Shown piece after piece: positions 1 to 13,411 of a stretch of 64,000 nucleotides of DNA (the stretch's first letter is position 1; every line of letters begins with the position of its first letter). Location of the stretch: contig JAQFVV010000158.1 of the NCBI GenBank assembly GCA_028023455.1, positions 186,001 to 250,000 of the forward strand, read 5' to 3'. This DNA comes from Epiperipatus broadwayi (taxonomy: Eukaryota; Onychophora; Udeonychophora; Euonychophora; Peripatidae). The notes beneath the pieces are model-generated. The model saw only the letters and a program-made list of their open reading frames with translations. It did not search any database and was not told the origin of the DNA. The position numbers were made by a program, and so were the translations under genes.

Positions 1-60
1 TGGTTATATAAGATGGAGTGGAAGTCTGAAGGAAACTTGAAAGTCTGTGTTCAAATCCCC
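1..60 (+). repeat. End fragment of the hammerhead-bearing repeat family
   Basis: The window opens inside the terminal part of the dispersed ribozyme-bearing repeat described below. The words 'aagatggagtgg', 'aacttgaaagtctgtg' and the B-box-like 'gttcaaatcccc' recur at about 9,600-9,650 and 18,410-18,460. Only this end is present, and the ribozyme part lies outside the window or is missing. Confidence 0.6.
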
Positions 61-64
61 TCTA

Positions 65-93
65 ATTATATATATATATATACACACACACAA
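65..93. repeat. (TA)n(CA)n microsatellite
   Basis: Short run of TA dinucleotides passing into CA dinucleotides, directly after the repeat end at position 60. Confidence 0.8.
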
Positions 94-289
94 AGATAAT
101 GTAAATAAAAAAATGAAAGAATTGAATATATAATATTTTCTATTTCAAACATCTGCTTTTTCAAGATGTATTTTAAATTGCAACAGAGTTTTAAATATAT
201 GGATAGATGAATGATTGGTTTATATAGATCATTAGATATATAGGTAGTAATATAAATAGGCAGACACAAGGAGACAGACATAAATAAAT

Positions 290-2280
<1,991 letters not shown>

Positions 2281-2286
2281 TGTACA

Positions 2287-2288
<2 letters not shown>

Positions 2289-2345
<57 letters not shown>
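2289..2345. repeat. (AT)n microsatellite
   Basis: Uninterrupted AT dinucleotides over about 57 bases. Confidence 0.95.
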
Positions 2346-2347
<2 letters not shown>

Positions 2348-2504
2348 TAATTAAAAAGGGTGCCTGATAAATATCTCTGCAATCAATAAAATCTTTCAGA
2401 TTTACCATCCATTCTTCTAAAGCTTATTATAAATTTTGTACTGCCATTTTGTAAAAAATTACCTACATCATTCTTTGTCAACATGTATGATTTTCATTTA
2501 ACAA

Positions 2505-2505
2505 T

Positions 2506-2544
<39 letters not shown>
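2505..2544. repeat. (CA)n(TA)n microsatellite
   Basis: CA dinucleotides followed by TA dinucleotides. It lies directly before the RTE fragment that starts at about 2,547. Confidence 0.9.
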
Positions 2545-2546
2545 TA

Positions 2547-2630
2547 TGGTAATGTGAGATAGAAAAAAGAAGCTAGAAATTGGAGAAACTTGATTAGAGA
2601 CCATCCTGCTGTGAATTGATAATGGTTGAA
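2547..2630 (+). mobile_element. 3' fragment of an RTE-type LINE
   Basis: The words 'atgtgagat', 'gaagcta', 'ttgga', 'gagacc' and 'gtgaattgataatggttg' occur here in the same order as at the 3' end of the RTE element at 55,015-55,132. Only the last 80 or so bases of the element are present, as expected for a severely 5'-truncated LINE insertion or a SINE that borrowed an RTE tail. Confidence 0.65.
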
Positions 2631-5600
2631 AATAATCTAACGCAATACTTTTTTTCATCAATATATAATCTAACTGCATTATTACCTAAAACTTTTTACT
2701 TATTCACTGTGTACAGAAAGAAAGTTAATATAGGAAGATGGCAATGTCAATAAATAGTCAATGGCAAATATAAAAAGAGCATAGGGCACCAGCATAGAAT
2801 AAAATAAGCACTTATAACAATTACAATTTACATTACAGTATTTAAATAAAAATTATCAATAATCATCCTTTGTAACTAGATTTAAAAGGGATACATTATA
2901 AAATCTAGACTAATTACCTAACCACTATGAAACATTGAGAAAAATATAAAACAATCATCTGAATTCACATACTTATGTGCTAAAGTATCTAGCATAAAAA
3001 ATAATTCTGAAATTTTGATACATGCTTATCATCACCAATGTTCTGACCATATGGTATTATAAGTGCACAGACCCACTAAACTAATTCCCTAATCTATAAA
3101 TAAAGTGCAATAAATGGACTTTAAATGTGATCATTATTTTTGCATGATCTAAGGAACTATTTGGATAAATTCCTACATATAAATAAATTAACTGTTATTG
3201 CTCTAGAACTAGTTTAATATCAAAACAACCCAGAGACAGTGACAGTGAACAAGAGAAAATATAAATGTATATGCTTAACCTATTAAAATTTAAATAGTCT
3301 TGCTCAGATAAGCTACCAATCCCTTTAAGCACCATGCAATGTTAAAATCAAGTCACACACATTGACAATTTGTAGAACATATAGCTGGAGGAATAAAGAC
3401 ACTATTTTTAACAATTATTTATAACTAAATTACAAGTGTGTTGAGGCACTGGAAAGACAACTATATTAAATACTTATATGAATTGATAAAATAATTGATA
3501 TTTGAACACTTTCAAGGCATTTTGTCAAAATTGACTAATAAATAAATTTTAAAAAGATATTACAATATGATAATTCCAAGTGTAATACTTTTTTATTAAA
3601 AAAACTATAATTTTATATAGTGAATAAGATTAAGAAGTTGATTCTTATTAAATTATTAAAAATTTATTTAAAGTTATTTCCTCTTTTAAAAAATTAAATC
3701 TGAAACAACATTTCACAATAAGAGATAAAAAATTTAAGAGATAATAAATTTAAGATTGCCTACAATGTTTTTCCTTCTTTTTATGAAAATGGGAATGTTC
3801 CATGAACCTTTTTACAAATTTTGGAGTAAAAAAATATGATAAAAAACATGTTTTAACAAAAAAAACTTAGATTATCCATTATTATTTATAGAAAAAATTA
3901 TTTTGCAAATATAGATATGCATGCTACAATATTACAATGGTTTCATTCTTTTTAAATTCTTTTGAATTTGTAATTTTAAATTCCTTCCCAGGTTAGATGT
4001 TCCTTCTTGTTTATTAAGATGTTCACATTAAAATTAGAATAATAATTTCCAGGTGGGTTATCACAAGTTAAATTTACCATGAATTCTTTTTGTAGCTTTA
4101 AGTTTTTACTTGATGTTTATAAAATTAATTTCCAAATTAACACTAATGTTTGGGATGGATTAACACAATTAAATTTATCCATTTTTCAATATAATATTTT
4201 TCAGATAAGTACAGACTGAATTTATTCATTTTCCAATATAATAATTGGCATATCAGGTTTCACACATGCTGAGATAGTGAATGGAATACAAGGCTTGTTG
4301 TAGATTTTTTATGGGTATTCTCCTTCTGTATCTTAATTTTTAGTGAACAGGCTTAATGGTTAAGTTTGGTGATGCACTACTTTTAGCTAAAGCTTAACAC
4401 ATGGTTTCTTTCAAATCTGTTTCAAAAAATTTTTTAAACTAGTAGTGAGATTAGTCTTACATCAGTGTTATGTCACTGTTCTCTTTATATCTGAATTGTT
4501 ACTAGTGTTAAATAAAATGAAAGGAAAATTAATGTGATAAAAATATTCTTTATATACCTATTTGAATAGTATAGTTTAAATTATATTTATAGCTATATAA
4601 TGGTAAAAAAATGTGTAGTCATAAAGAAAAATTCATAAAGTCTATAAAACTTTACATATAACTAATAGACTAAGATAAAAAATAAAATCATATATTTTGT
4701 AATGTTATTTAACATTTAATTAAAGTTAAAACCTATCAAAGCAAAAAAGAAACTTAAAAAACCAAGATCTAATGAAGATTAATGATAAAGTTTAATTAAA
4801 GCTAAATTCACGCAACAACTTATAATTATAAATAATTAAATAATTAAAAAAAACAATTAGTAATATATCATTAGAAAACAAAGATTAAATAAAAAATGAA
4901 ACAAACTGAGTTTTTTTTTGGGGATGCAAAATACTATATAAAATAAAGAGAAAGAGAAAATCAATACCAATGTCTGTGAAAGCCAAAGTGCCTGCATACC
5001 TCCATTAAATAGCTTAAAAATATTTCGATTCTATCTGTGGAAGCATTCTAGATTGTCTCAGAAAATTAGTCAGAATGTTGAAATTATCAAACATGATTGG
5101 TTAAGCACATCTAAAGTGTGCCAATCTGTGCTGAGTGATGTAATCTTCCCAACTTCAAAGAAATGCCTGTAAAAAGTATAGAGAAATAGGTATGAGATAT
5201 AGCTTTTTGACTAAGGTAGAACTGTTTCAAATCATTGAATATATATATAAGCTACAGGTTAATCAAATCAAAAAATCACTTAGAATTAAAGCAATAGAGA
5301 TTTTTATCAGACCTGAACTGCCTAGAGAAACTGTGATAAGAATTTAAAATTATATGTGTATATATATGAGGCCTTCTTAAAATAGAAATATAATAAATAT
5401 ATTTCAATAACTATATTTCTTTAATGTATATATTATTTAAATTTTATTTATACCTATCATTAATGAATTTTATTAATGTAACTATTTCTCAAGGGTTTAT
5501 TACTTTTCTTGTACTATTTGTAATTTATATATAAATTAGTATAATATATATTAGTTTAATGCATTTATATATTTATATTTAATCTTTAATATTTTTATAT

Positions 5601-6289
5601 GATATTTATTCATTTATTATTTTAATTATCAAAAATAATGTCTAGAGGTAATTTTTAAAATCAATCTACATTTTCTAAAATAAATAATACTTTAATTTAT
5701 TTATTTATCTGTGTATCATTCTCTCAATAATTTTCCATTTCTCCTAAGAATTCATGTTCTGAGACAAGCAAAGCAGGATTGTTGCAATGAGAACTTCGAT
5801 TATGGTAATCCCAGAGAATAAAATATTTATAAGTAATTCTTTTTAAAAGAAAGTTATGTCTTAAATGCAGATTAATGAAATTCAAAATAAACACTTAATA
5901 ATAAATTTTTCAAGATAGGATTTGGAGTGGTGAATATAAATTATAATATAAGGCACAGAAATTTTAATCACCATCATCAAGATCTATTTTAATTAATTGT
6001 CATTAATTGAAATTCAAATGTCAATTAATCTTTAAATAAAATGATGAAATACATATTGTTTTATAATAATTGATATATACACCAGGAGTGTTATCTGTGC
6101 ATTAATACATGTATACATATATAACCATCACTATAAATACTATCATCATCATCATCAAAAAGGCTTCTGGTACATAAATGGTACACATGTTTGAAGAATT
6201 TGTAATGATACAGATTGATAAGATATACTACAGAGGTGAATTGACTTTATAACAGTCACATGTTTATTATAGAATTTGTAAAGTTAGAA
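2631..6289. other. AT-rich intergenic or intronic DNA, no gene seen
   Basis: No reading frame longer than background and no protein motif was found on either strand. A short stretch at about 3,015-3,060 (reverse complement contains 'cagaacattggtgatgat') may be a fragment of the second repeat family described at 6,290. The rest shows only AT-biased low-complexity runs. Confidence 0.6.
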
Positions 6290-7145
6290 AACTGATGTGA
6301 TTATGGGGTGATGGAAATCATTATCATCCCAAACATTATTGATACACAAAAGCAAAAATCAGCATTGGAAGCTATTATAAATAAGATATGTTCTAAACAC
6401 AACATCACCAGCATATCCCAAACATCATAATCAATGAATATGAAAAAAATCAGTATTAAAATTCATTATAAGAAATATATAAATTATAAATACAGCAGCA
6501 TTAGCATTAATCATCAATGATCTCTCATGTATGGCTGGAATTGAAGGAGATACACTATGAAACTGAGACTAATCCTTATTTAGTCAAGCCAAAATTAGAG
6601 CGTAATATAAAAGCAATGAGTATTTTAATTGCATGCTCATTTGTAACTATTAAAATAATTATAGTAATAAACAAAAAAATTCTTGGAATCAAATCAAAGC
6701 TGATCATAATCAACAATCTGGATCAGCTGGTACCTTGAATGTACTGACGATTAACAAAATAACAATCATCATAAAATGAAGTATGTGGTCTTCAAAGGGG
6801 ATATTTTTTGATCTTAGTACCATACAAATAAATATAACAAAAAACCATCTGTTTGTCCATTGAGTATCATTATTGTTGAACTAGTTTGGGGCTGCAAAGT
6901 TGCTAAGAAATATGATTATGAACAGGAGAAAATGCACACATATAAAACAATCTATTCTAGCATAAAATAACTTCATGGAAATAAATTAAAATAATGATTA
7001 AAAAATTATTAATTAAAATAATAATACAGAATAAAATATCTGATAAGTTCTCTACAATATGTCATTCTGATTTTGACTAAAAATAGATATTATTTTTATA
7101 AAGTGACAAATAAAACTAAACCTAATATTATTTAAATTTTAGTTT
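6290..7145 (-). repeat. Dispersed repeat family B, minus-oriented copy
   Basis: This segment is the diverged inverted counterpart of 9,795-10,560. Shared landmarks on the minus strand include 'aactagtttg', 'agaaaatg.acatata', 'tctattctag', 'gtcattctgattttgac' and the stretch with 'gctggtaccttgaatgtac'. Further copies of its core, around 'ggccagaacattgatgatg', lie at 17,560-17,760 and 55,230-55,700. No coding potential is evident; the short frames inside it are not conserved between copies. Confidence 0.6.
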
Positions 7146-8189
7146 ACATACAGATATAATTAATTGAACTGGAGTGAGTGCAGAAAAGCAACTGCTGGTT
7201 CCACAAGTTTGAAGTTCCAGAAATGTGAGGGATATAGATTTTTTTTGTAAACTTATAGACCAATATATGAGTAGAGCCCTTGCCAGCTGCAGTCTATCAA
7301 ATTTTAGATCTTAAGGTGGATGAAGATACTAATGTTTAGCTATATCCCAGACTGACAAAAAAATCAGTCTAAAGATGTTGAGACTCCAGGGTTACATATT
7401 CTATTCATACATTATTTCATCTATGCGTGTAAAGCACAGAGACAATAATACAATATACTATCATATTTATATTGTGGATATAGTTTTACAGAACAAAGAA
7501 AAAAATCTATTCCATGTAAGTTATTTTACTTTAAATTTTTTTAAAAAAATAAAGAGGAAAATTTCTTATGACTGGAAATTATTAAAGCAGCTGCCAAAAA
7601 AATTTTCTTAAACATTTTCAAGAAAAGCACAAAAGTTAAAAAAAGAACACTTTTAAATTAGATTTTTTCATGTGTCAAAGCATCGGCCGGGAAGCGAACC
7701 AGAAAACACAGGACAACGCTAGACTTTTAAAGATAAAACCAAAGACAAAGTGTTTTAAAGGAATTTCAAACTAGTCTTTTAAAGATAAATAGTGTTTTCT
7801 TGTATTTGTTTAAAGTTTAAAAATTATTTGAAAATAATAAAACAGTATCTTGATTTATAAAGAAAAATTAGATTAAAACTTATATTTTACTCTTTATATT
7901 AGATATATGTGTGTTTATTGTGTATAGGTTTAACATTTAATGATTTCTAAATGATTAAAATATAATATTAGCATATGAATTTAATAAAATTAGTATTATT
8001 AAAATATGAAAAATTATTTGTGTATTATGTTCATATGTGTATAAAATAATTCATCATTTATGTATTAAAATAAAAAGTTTTTTAATGGTTTGTTAATTAA
8101 TAGTTGCGATAATTTGTATTCTTAGATATGCACATGTTTTCATATGTATACGTATTTGTTTAATACCATCCATAATTTATATATAAATA
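7146..8189. other. AT-rich DNA without a gene
   Basis: No supportable gene. A small hairpin (AGACTGA and TCAGTCT around an A-rich loop) sits at 7,349-7,370. A tRNA-related fragment is listed separately. Confidence 0.5.
7672..7740 (-). repeat. tRNA-derived SINE-like fragment
   Basis: On the minus strand this reads 'ggttcgcttcccggccgat', close to the RNA polymerase III B-box consensus GGTTCGAATCC followed by CCGGCC. A related stretch, 'ggtttgcctcccggccgat', lies on the minus strand at about 44,700-44,725. It stands out by GC content from its surroundings. No complete tRNA cloverleaf can be drawn. Confidence 0.4.
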
Positions 8190-8640
8190 AGGATTTAAAT
8201 AATGTCTTTCAAGCTTCCTTCAACTATCATACAAGCAATACACATGACCACATACATGTGAAAAAGATAAATAATCTCAATATACATATTTTGTACTGAA
8301 CCGGCACTCATCAGTTGGTCCAGATCATCATTTCCCACACACATATATAATCAGTTCTAAGTTTATATTAAGATAGAAACTCTTCAAACTTTAATGGACA
8401 GGCTTTCCACCTCCAACTCTTTAACCATTAATATCATTGAAAATCTGATTGTGTAATGCCCAAATCCCTTGTTGATGCCAATAGTATTGTCATGCCAATG
8501 TTGACTTTAAGTCATTCTGACCTCTCATATATAGGACCTTATCCATTTCAAATACACAGAAGAGGATGAGTAGGATACAGGCTAAATCTGTAATATTTGA
8601 TGAAATACAAGTATAGTGTATATACTTGGAGTTTTAGATG
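8190..8640 (-). mobile_element. Hammerhead-repeat unit, minus orientation
   Basis: A near-complete unit of the ribozyme-bearing family read on the minus strand. Its 3' end is the tRNA-like module near 8,200-8,220, the ribozyme-like core lies at 8,271-8,330, and the body extends to about 8,640, where an inverted fragment begins. The body shares long stretches with the plus units at 8,780-9,240 and 9,250-9,690. Confidence 0.75.
8271..8330 (-). ncRNA. Hammerhead ribozyme-like motif (copy A)
   Basis: On the minus strand: stem I strand GGACCAA, intact CTGATGA, stem II GTGCC..AGTAC, then AAAA where GAAA is required, then the other stem I strand. The G12-to-A change should abolish cleavage, so this copy is probably inactive although the fold is preserved. 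Confidence 0.6.
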
Positions 8641-8778
8641 TAATTATATAAGAGATTTGAACACAAACTTTCAAGCTCCCTTTGGCTATCCACTCCATCT
8701 CATACAACCAAACATTTGAGCACACACATGTGGAAAAGATAAATGATCTCCAATATATGTATTTTGTGCTGAACCAAT
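8641..8778 (-). mobile_element. Inverted 3' fragment of a hammerhead-repeat unit
   Basis: Minus-oriented fragment carrying the tRNA-like end at 8,650-8,690 and stopping within ribozyme stem II at about 8,775, where a plus-oriented unit starts. It forms the left arm of a foldback with that unit. Confidence 0.65.
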
Positions 8779-9245
8779 ATTTAAAATGGATAAGTTCCTA
8801 TACATGAGGGGTCAGTGTGACTTAAGGTCAACAGGCACATGACAATAATATTAGCATCAACAAGGGATTTGGACATTCAATCATCAGATTTTCAATGGTA
8901 TGGATGGCTGAAGATTTGAAGGGGTGGAGTAAATTGAAGCCTATCCATTAATGTTTGAAGAATTGCCATCTTAATACATTGTGATTGTATATATGTGTCA
9001 GAGATGGTGATCTGAGCCAATTGATGAGTGCTGGCTCAGCATAGAATAGATAGATATATTGGAGATCATTTAACTTTTTCATATGTGTATGATCATGTAT
9101 ATTGGTTGTATGATATTAAGCAGATAGCTGAAGAGCTTAAAAGTCTGTTTTCAAATCCCTTATTTAATTATATCTAAAACTCCAAGTATATAAATTATAC
9201 TTGTATTCCATCAAATATTACAGATTCAGCCTCTATCCTGTCCAT
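8779..9245 (+). mobile_element. Hammerhead-repeat unit, plus orientation, first of a tandem pair
   Basis: Begins with 'aaaatggataagttc' and contains the body words 'acttaaggtcaac', 'caagggatttggac' and 'atcagattttcaatgg'. It then carries the ribozyme-like core at 9,007-9,069 and the terminal module, ending before the next unit starts at about 9,250. Confidence 0.75.
9007..9069 (+). ncRNA. Hammerhead ribozyme-like motif (copy B, decayed)
   Basis: Core box reads TTGATGA (C3 changed) and the GAAA box is broken, but stem I (CCAA with TTGG) and its outer helix (GTGATC with GATCAT) are intact. The outer helix differs from the majority sequence at a paired position on both strands. The predicted cleavage position would be after 9,058. 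Confidence 0.55.
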
Positions 9246-9689
9246 TCCTCTTCTGTATATTTAAAATGGATAAGATCTTATACATAGGGTGTCAAAGTGA
9301 CTTAAGGTCAACATGGGTATGACAATACTATTGGTATCAACAAGGGATTTGGACATTTCACCATCAGATTTTTAATGGCATGGATGGATGGCTAAAGAGT
9401 TGGAGGATGGAGTAGATTGAAATATTTTCATTAAAGTTTAAAGAATTGCTATTTTAATATAAACCTAGCACTGATTATATATGTGAGTGGAAAATGATGA
9501 TCTAAACCAAATAATGAGTTATGGATCAGTATGAAATACATATATTGGAGACCATTTATCTTTTTCAAAGGTGTGTGGTTATGTATATTGGTTGTGTGAG
9601 ATAGAGTGGATAACTAAAGGGAGCTTGAGAGTCTGTGTTCAAATCTCTTATATAAATACATCTAAAATTCCAAGTATATAATTTATATT

Positions 9690-9690
<1 letters not shown>
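9246..9690 (+). mobile_element. Hammerhead-repeat unit, second of a tandem pair
   Basis: Head-to-tail copy of the preceding unit. The distance between equivalent predicted cleavage positions (after 9,058 and after 9,544) is 486 bp, which gives the monomer length. It ends at an (AT)n tract. Confidence 0.75.
9493..9557 (+). ncRNA. Hammerhead ribozyme-like motif (copy C, decayed)
   Basis: Core box reads ATAATGA (two changes); GAAA and the stem I strands ACCAA/TTGG are kept. Stem II is weakened. Predicted inactive. Confidence 0.5.
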
Positions 9691-9722
<32 letters not shown>

Positions 9723-9747
9723 GGAATATAAATTATATATATTAGTT

Positions 9748-9789
<42 letters not shown>

Positions 9790-9794
9790 CTAAA
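9690..9794. repeat. Two (AT)n tracts forming a palindromic stretch
   Basis: AT tracts at about 9,692-9,722 and 9,755-9,785 flank a short central segment. The whole can fold on itself. Confidence 0.85.
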
Positions 9795-10560
9795 ATTTAA
9801 ATAATATTACATATATAGTTTTATTTGTCAATTTGTGATAATAATATCTATTTGTAAGTCAAAATCAGAATGATGTGTTTGTATTGTACTTTATCAAATC
9901 TTTCATTTTTTATTTTTAATTCTAATTAAAAAATTAGTTGATCATTAAATTAAATTTCAGTAAAGTTATTTAATACTAGAATAGATTATGTTTTATATGC
10001 ACAAATTTTCTCTTCTTCACAATCACACTTCATAGATCCTTGTGATCGCAAACTAGTTTAGACAATACCAGTATTGTGTAGTAATTGTTCTTTATAGAAA
10101 TGTTTGAATGATTCTAAAGTAATAAAAGTCACCTTTAAAGTCCACATACTTCATTTTATGATTATTACTATTTTATTGATGGCCGGTACATTCAAGGTAC
10201 CAGATGGCCTGCACATTGATGATAATCAGCATTGATATCCCAGAATGTTAATGCCTATTACTATAATGATTTGAGCATTTACTTATAAACATACAATTGA
10301 AATATTGAAAGCATTATGATGTTTTATATTGTATCTCTTTTAATGCCATGATTGTTAACTATTAATGATTATTACTGGTTATATCTATATTTATAAGTTA
10401 TATATTTTTTACAATGAATTCAATGCTGACTTTTCTCATGCTCATTGGTTGTAGTAATTGTGACATATTATTTATAATGTTTTCCAATGATGTTTTTGTT
10501 CATACTCATCAATGATGCTTGAAATGACGATGATTTTCATCACCCTATGAATATATTATT
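9795..10560 (+). repeat. Dispersed repeat family B, plus-oriented copy
   Basis: Inverted counterpart of 6,290-7,145, with the core 'cacattgatgataatcagcattgat' shared in diverged form with 17,630-17,690 and 55,310-55,340 (quoted here across several short blocks). The pair encloses the ribozyme-repeat cluster at 8.2-9.7 kb. No coding motif was found. Confidence 0.6.
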
Positions 10561-12858
10561 TTCATATTTTTACAAATAATGTAATCAATGTATGTTACCC
10601 ATATCACACACTTAAGATTTGCCCATACATAAAACGTTTGGGTTAGAAAGAATGGGTGATTCATTCCATTCATTCTAAAATACTATATCTTGTGTCTGGA
10701 AAAATTGAGTATTCATTTATATAATCTCTTTAAAGCGCATGTGCATTGGCTTAATCGCTAGTATTACTATTATGATATATTATTAAAAAATTAAAGGAAG
10801 TTCTTTTAAGTTTTGTATAATATCTTTTTTTCTTTATACCACTTACATTTTTAGGTACCAATAACATGATAAAATAAACATGTTCCAGTTTCTTTTAGAC
10901 ATTTTCTTCAAGTTAACAAATAGTTCTGATCAACTAGGAATACTGTAAATCAAAACTATCTACTATCAATTAAAACTTAATTTATTCAGGGTTTTGTTTT
11001 GTAAAATGTGAAGTGTTATTTTTGGTCAAAAAATAACAATGAATATATTAAGTAATAGCAAAAATCTGAATCAGTTACAAAAGAAATCGTTGTGGAAAAA
11101 ATCAGTTATATTAAAATAAAAAAAAGCAATCATAAATACAAAAAAAATTGTTTGAAGCCATTAGAAAAGTATATAACATTCATAAAATAAGGTGACCTGC
11201 AGATGTTATATATTAGCTAGTGGCTCCTTTAAATCCAATTAATTAAATAGCATTTCCTGAAGGCATAATAAATTTATAAATTTCAGATGTTAAACATCTT
11301 GACTCCAGGAATATAAAGTATACCTATATTTAAATATTAGTAATATAAATAGTTTTTGCAGATCAAAAACTGAATCAGAAAGTTTAAATTATCTGCATAA
11401 TTGATGTCAAAAATATCTGTTTCTATCAACTGTTTTATAATAAATGTTAAACATGCAATGTACTTGAATATCACACAGTCTTCCAAGCATTTAATTATAC
11501 AATTAAACTTTTTAATGCAAATTATAATTAAAGATCATCAATATAATTCAGAAACTTCTCCCAGACTGCAAGCATTAAGAAAAATACAGAATTTAAGTCA
11601 ATGGCTCTCGAAATCCTTAGAATTCTAAAAATCAAGAATGGTACATCTAATGATAGAGTTCCTATGAAAAGATGAAATTTAGTTCAGAAACCATGTAAAA
11701 TAATATTATAACAATGTAAATGTAGAACTATATGTGATAATATATGATTATAGAACAATATAGCTTATTATTGAACCACACTCTTATAGCATAACTAATC
11801 CTCAGGAAAATTCCAGAAGAATATTTTCATTCATAAACAATCAATGCTTTGATTGCCAACTTGGCCACAGCTCTGGATGAGGTATTCTATTTTAATTAAA
11901 AATTGATTTTTTTGTGTAATATAATTCATGCAAAATAGTGACATATATATATTATCAAAACATCTAAAAACAGTACTTAACAAGACAGTATTGAGTTATT
12001 ATAAAATCAGTAATGTACATATATTAAAAAATGAAATTATGTCTCTTTAATTAAAATAATAATAAATAAATGACATAAGATGAGGAGAAATAAATAGAAA
12101 TAAATTTTTTAAAGTAAAAAAAAAATATTATTTAAGGTTACTGTTTGAGTTCAAACTATTGGTTAAGAAGGAACCATAAAAGTCTTCAAAATCCTGGCTG
12201 ATCTTTTACTAAAAGAGCTTCTTCATGTTCCTGGCTAGGTTTTTATTTTTAATTTACATATGTCTCCAAATAATTTGTAAAATATCCATTTACAGTTGCT
12301 TTCATCGTTAGACAACCTAATTGTGAGCACGCACTTATCCATGAATGAAATTATCATAGTATCATTTATAATAACATTTTACTGTTTATAGTTAAGTAAT
12401 CTTTGGTATGGAGAAATCTTTCATCTGTAAAATAAAGGACAAATATTAGTCTGATCAAGAAATAGGTAAGTAATTGTCATGATTTTATTAAGTGCCATAA
12501 TATGTTAGGTCAATGTTTTTCAAGCTCTTGCTGATAATAACACCTCCAATTTGATATGTTGTGCGTGTGTGTCATCCCAGTCTCTATGTAGTTTGTTGTT
12601 TTATCTGATTGTAAACAATTTATTTATTAATTTAAATTCTATATAATTTTAAACAATAACAAAATTGATAAATAATAATTACAATAAAATATAATTCATT
12701 ATAATTAATGCGATATTTGAGCTTGATGCGATATGCAGATTTATTTAATATTAGATGAAATAAAAATATATAGACTAGCATTTCTTCCTCAGCTGATTTT
12801 AATCTTTCTTTTTGTTATTTTTAATAGTCGCTAATGAAGAAATCACATAAATAAATAA
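10561..12858. other. AT-rich DNA without a gene
   Basis: Only short frames typical of AT-rich DNA. No protein motif, RNA fold or repeat relationship was recognised. Confidence 0.55.
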
Positions 12859-13411
12859 TAGGGTATATGAGCACAGACTTTCACATGACCCACCACTCTC
12901 CACACTATCTCATAAAACTGATACACTTGAACATATATATATATATATTGAAAAGATAAATAATCATCAATATACGTATACATAGTAGAGAGGTCTGCCC
13001 ATCCCTCGTATATGTATTAAATGGATTATGTCTTGTACATGAGGGGTCAGATTGATCTTAAATCAACATCGGTGTGACAAGAATCTCAGCCTCAGGGTGG
13101 CCTTTGAACATTCCATCATCAGATTTTCAATTGGATGGACGGTTGAAGAGTTGGGTGTGGAGTAGATTGAAGTCTGTCCATTAAAGTATAAGGATTGACT
13201 ATCTTAATATATATCTGAGCACTTATAGCATATATGTGTAGAGATGGTAATCTGGACCAACTGGTGATTGTTAGTTTAGCATGAAATACGTATATTGGTG
13301 ATTATTTATCTTTTCAACATATATGTGTTCAAGTGTATCAGTTTTATGAGATAGTGTGGAGAGTGGTGGGTCATGTGAAAGTCTGTGCTCATATACCCTA
13401 TATATTAAGAC
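12859..13411 (+). mobile_element. Foldback hammerhead-repeat unit with about 80-100 bp terminal inverted repeats
   Basis: The left end (12,863 onward, 'agggtatatgagcacag') and the right end (to about 13,404) are inverted repeats, virtually identical for about 80 bases. The left arm is an inverted 3' fragment that ends at about 12,985, close to the position equivalent to the ribozyme cleavage site. The right part is a complete plus-oriented unit. Confidence 0.75.
13246..13307 (+). ncRNA. Hammerhead ribozyme-like motif (copy D)
   Basis: Stem I strands ACCAA and TTGGT and the GAAA box are intact; the core box is CTGGTGA (A6 to G). The outer stem I helix TAATC with GATTA is present. One core change probably prevents cleavage. 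Confidence 0.6.

Noticed and set aside
7672-7740. Possible genuine tRNA gene on the minus strand
   Set aside because: Only the B-box region fits; no acceptor stem or anticodon arm can be formed.
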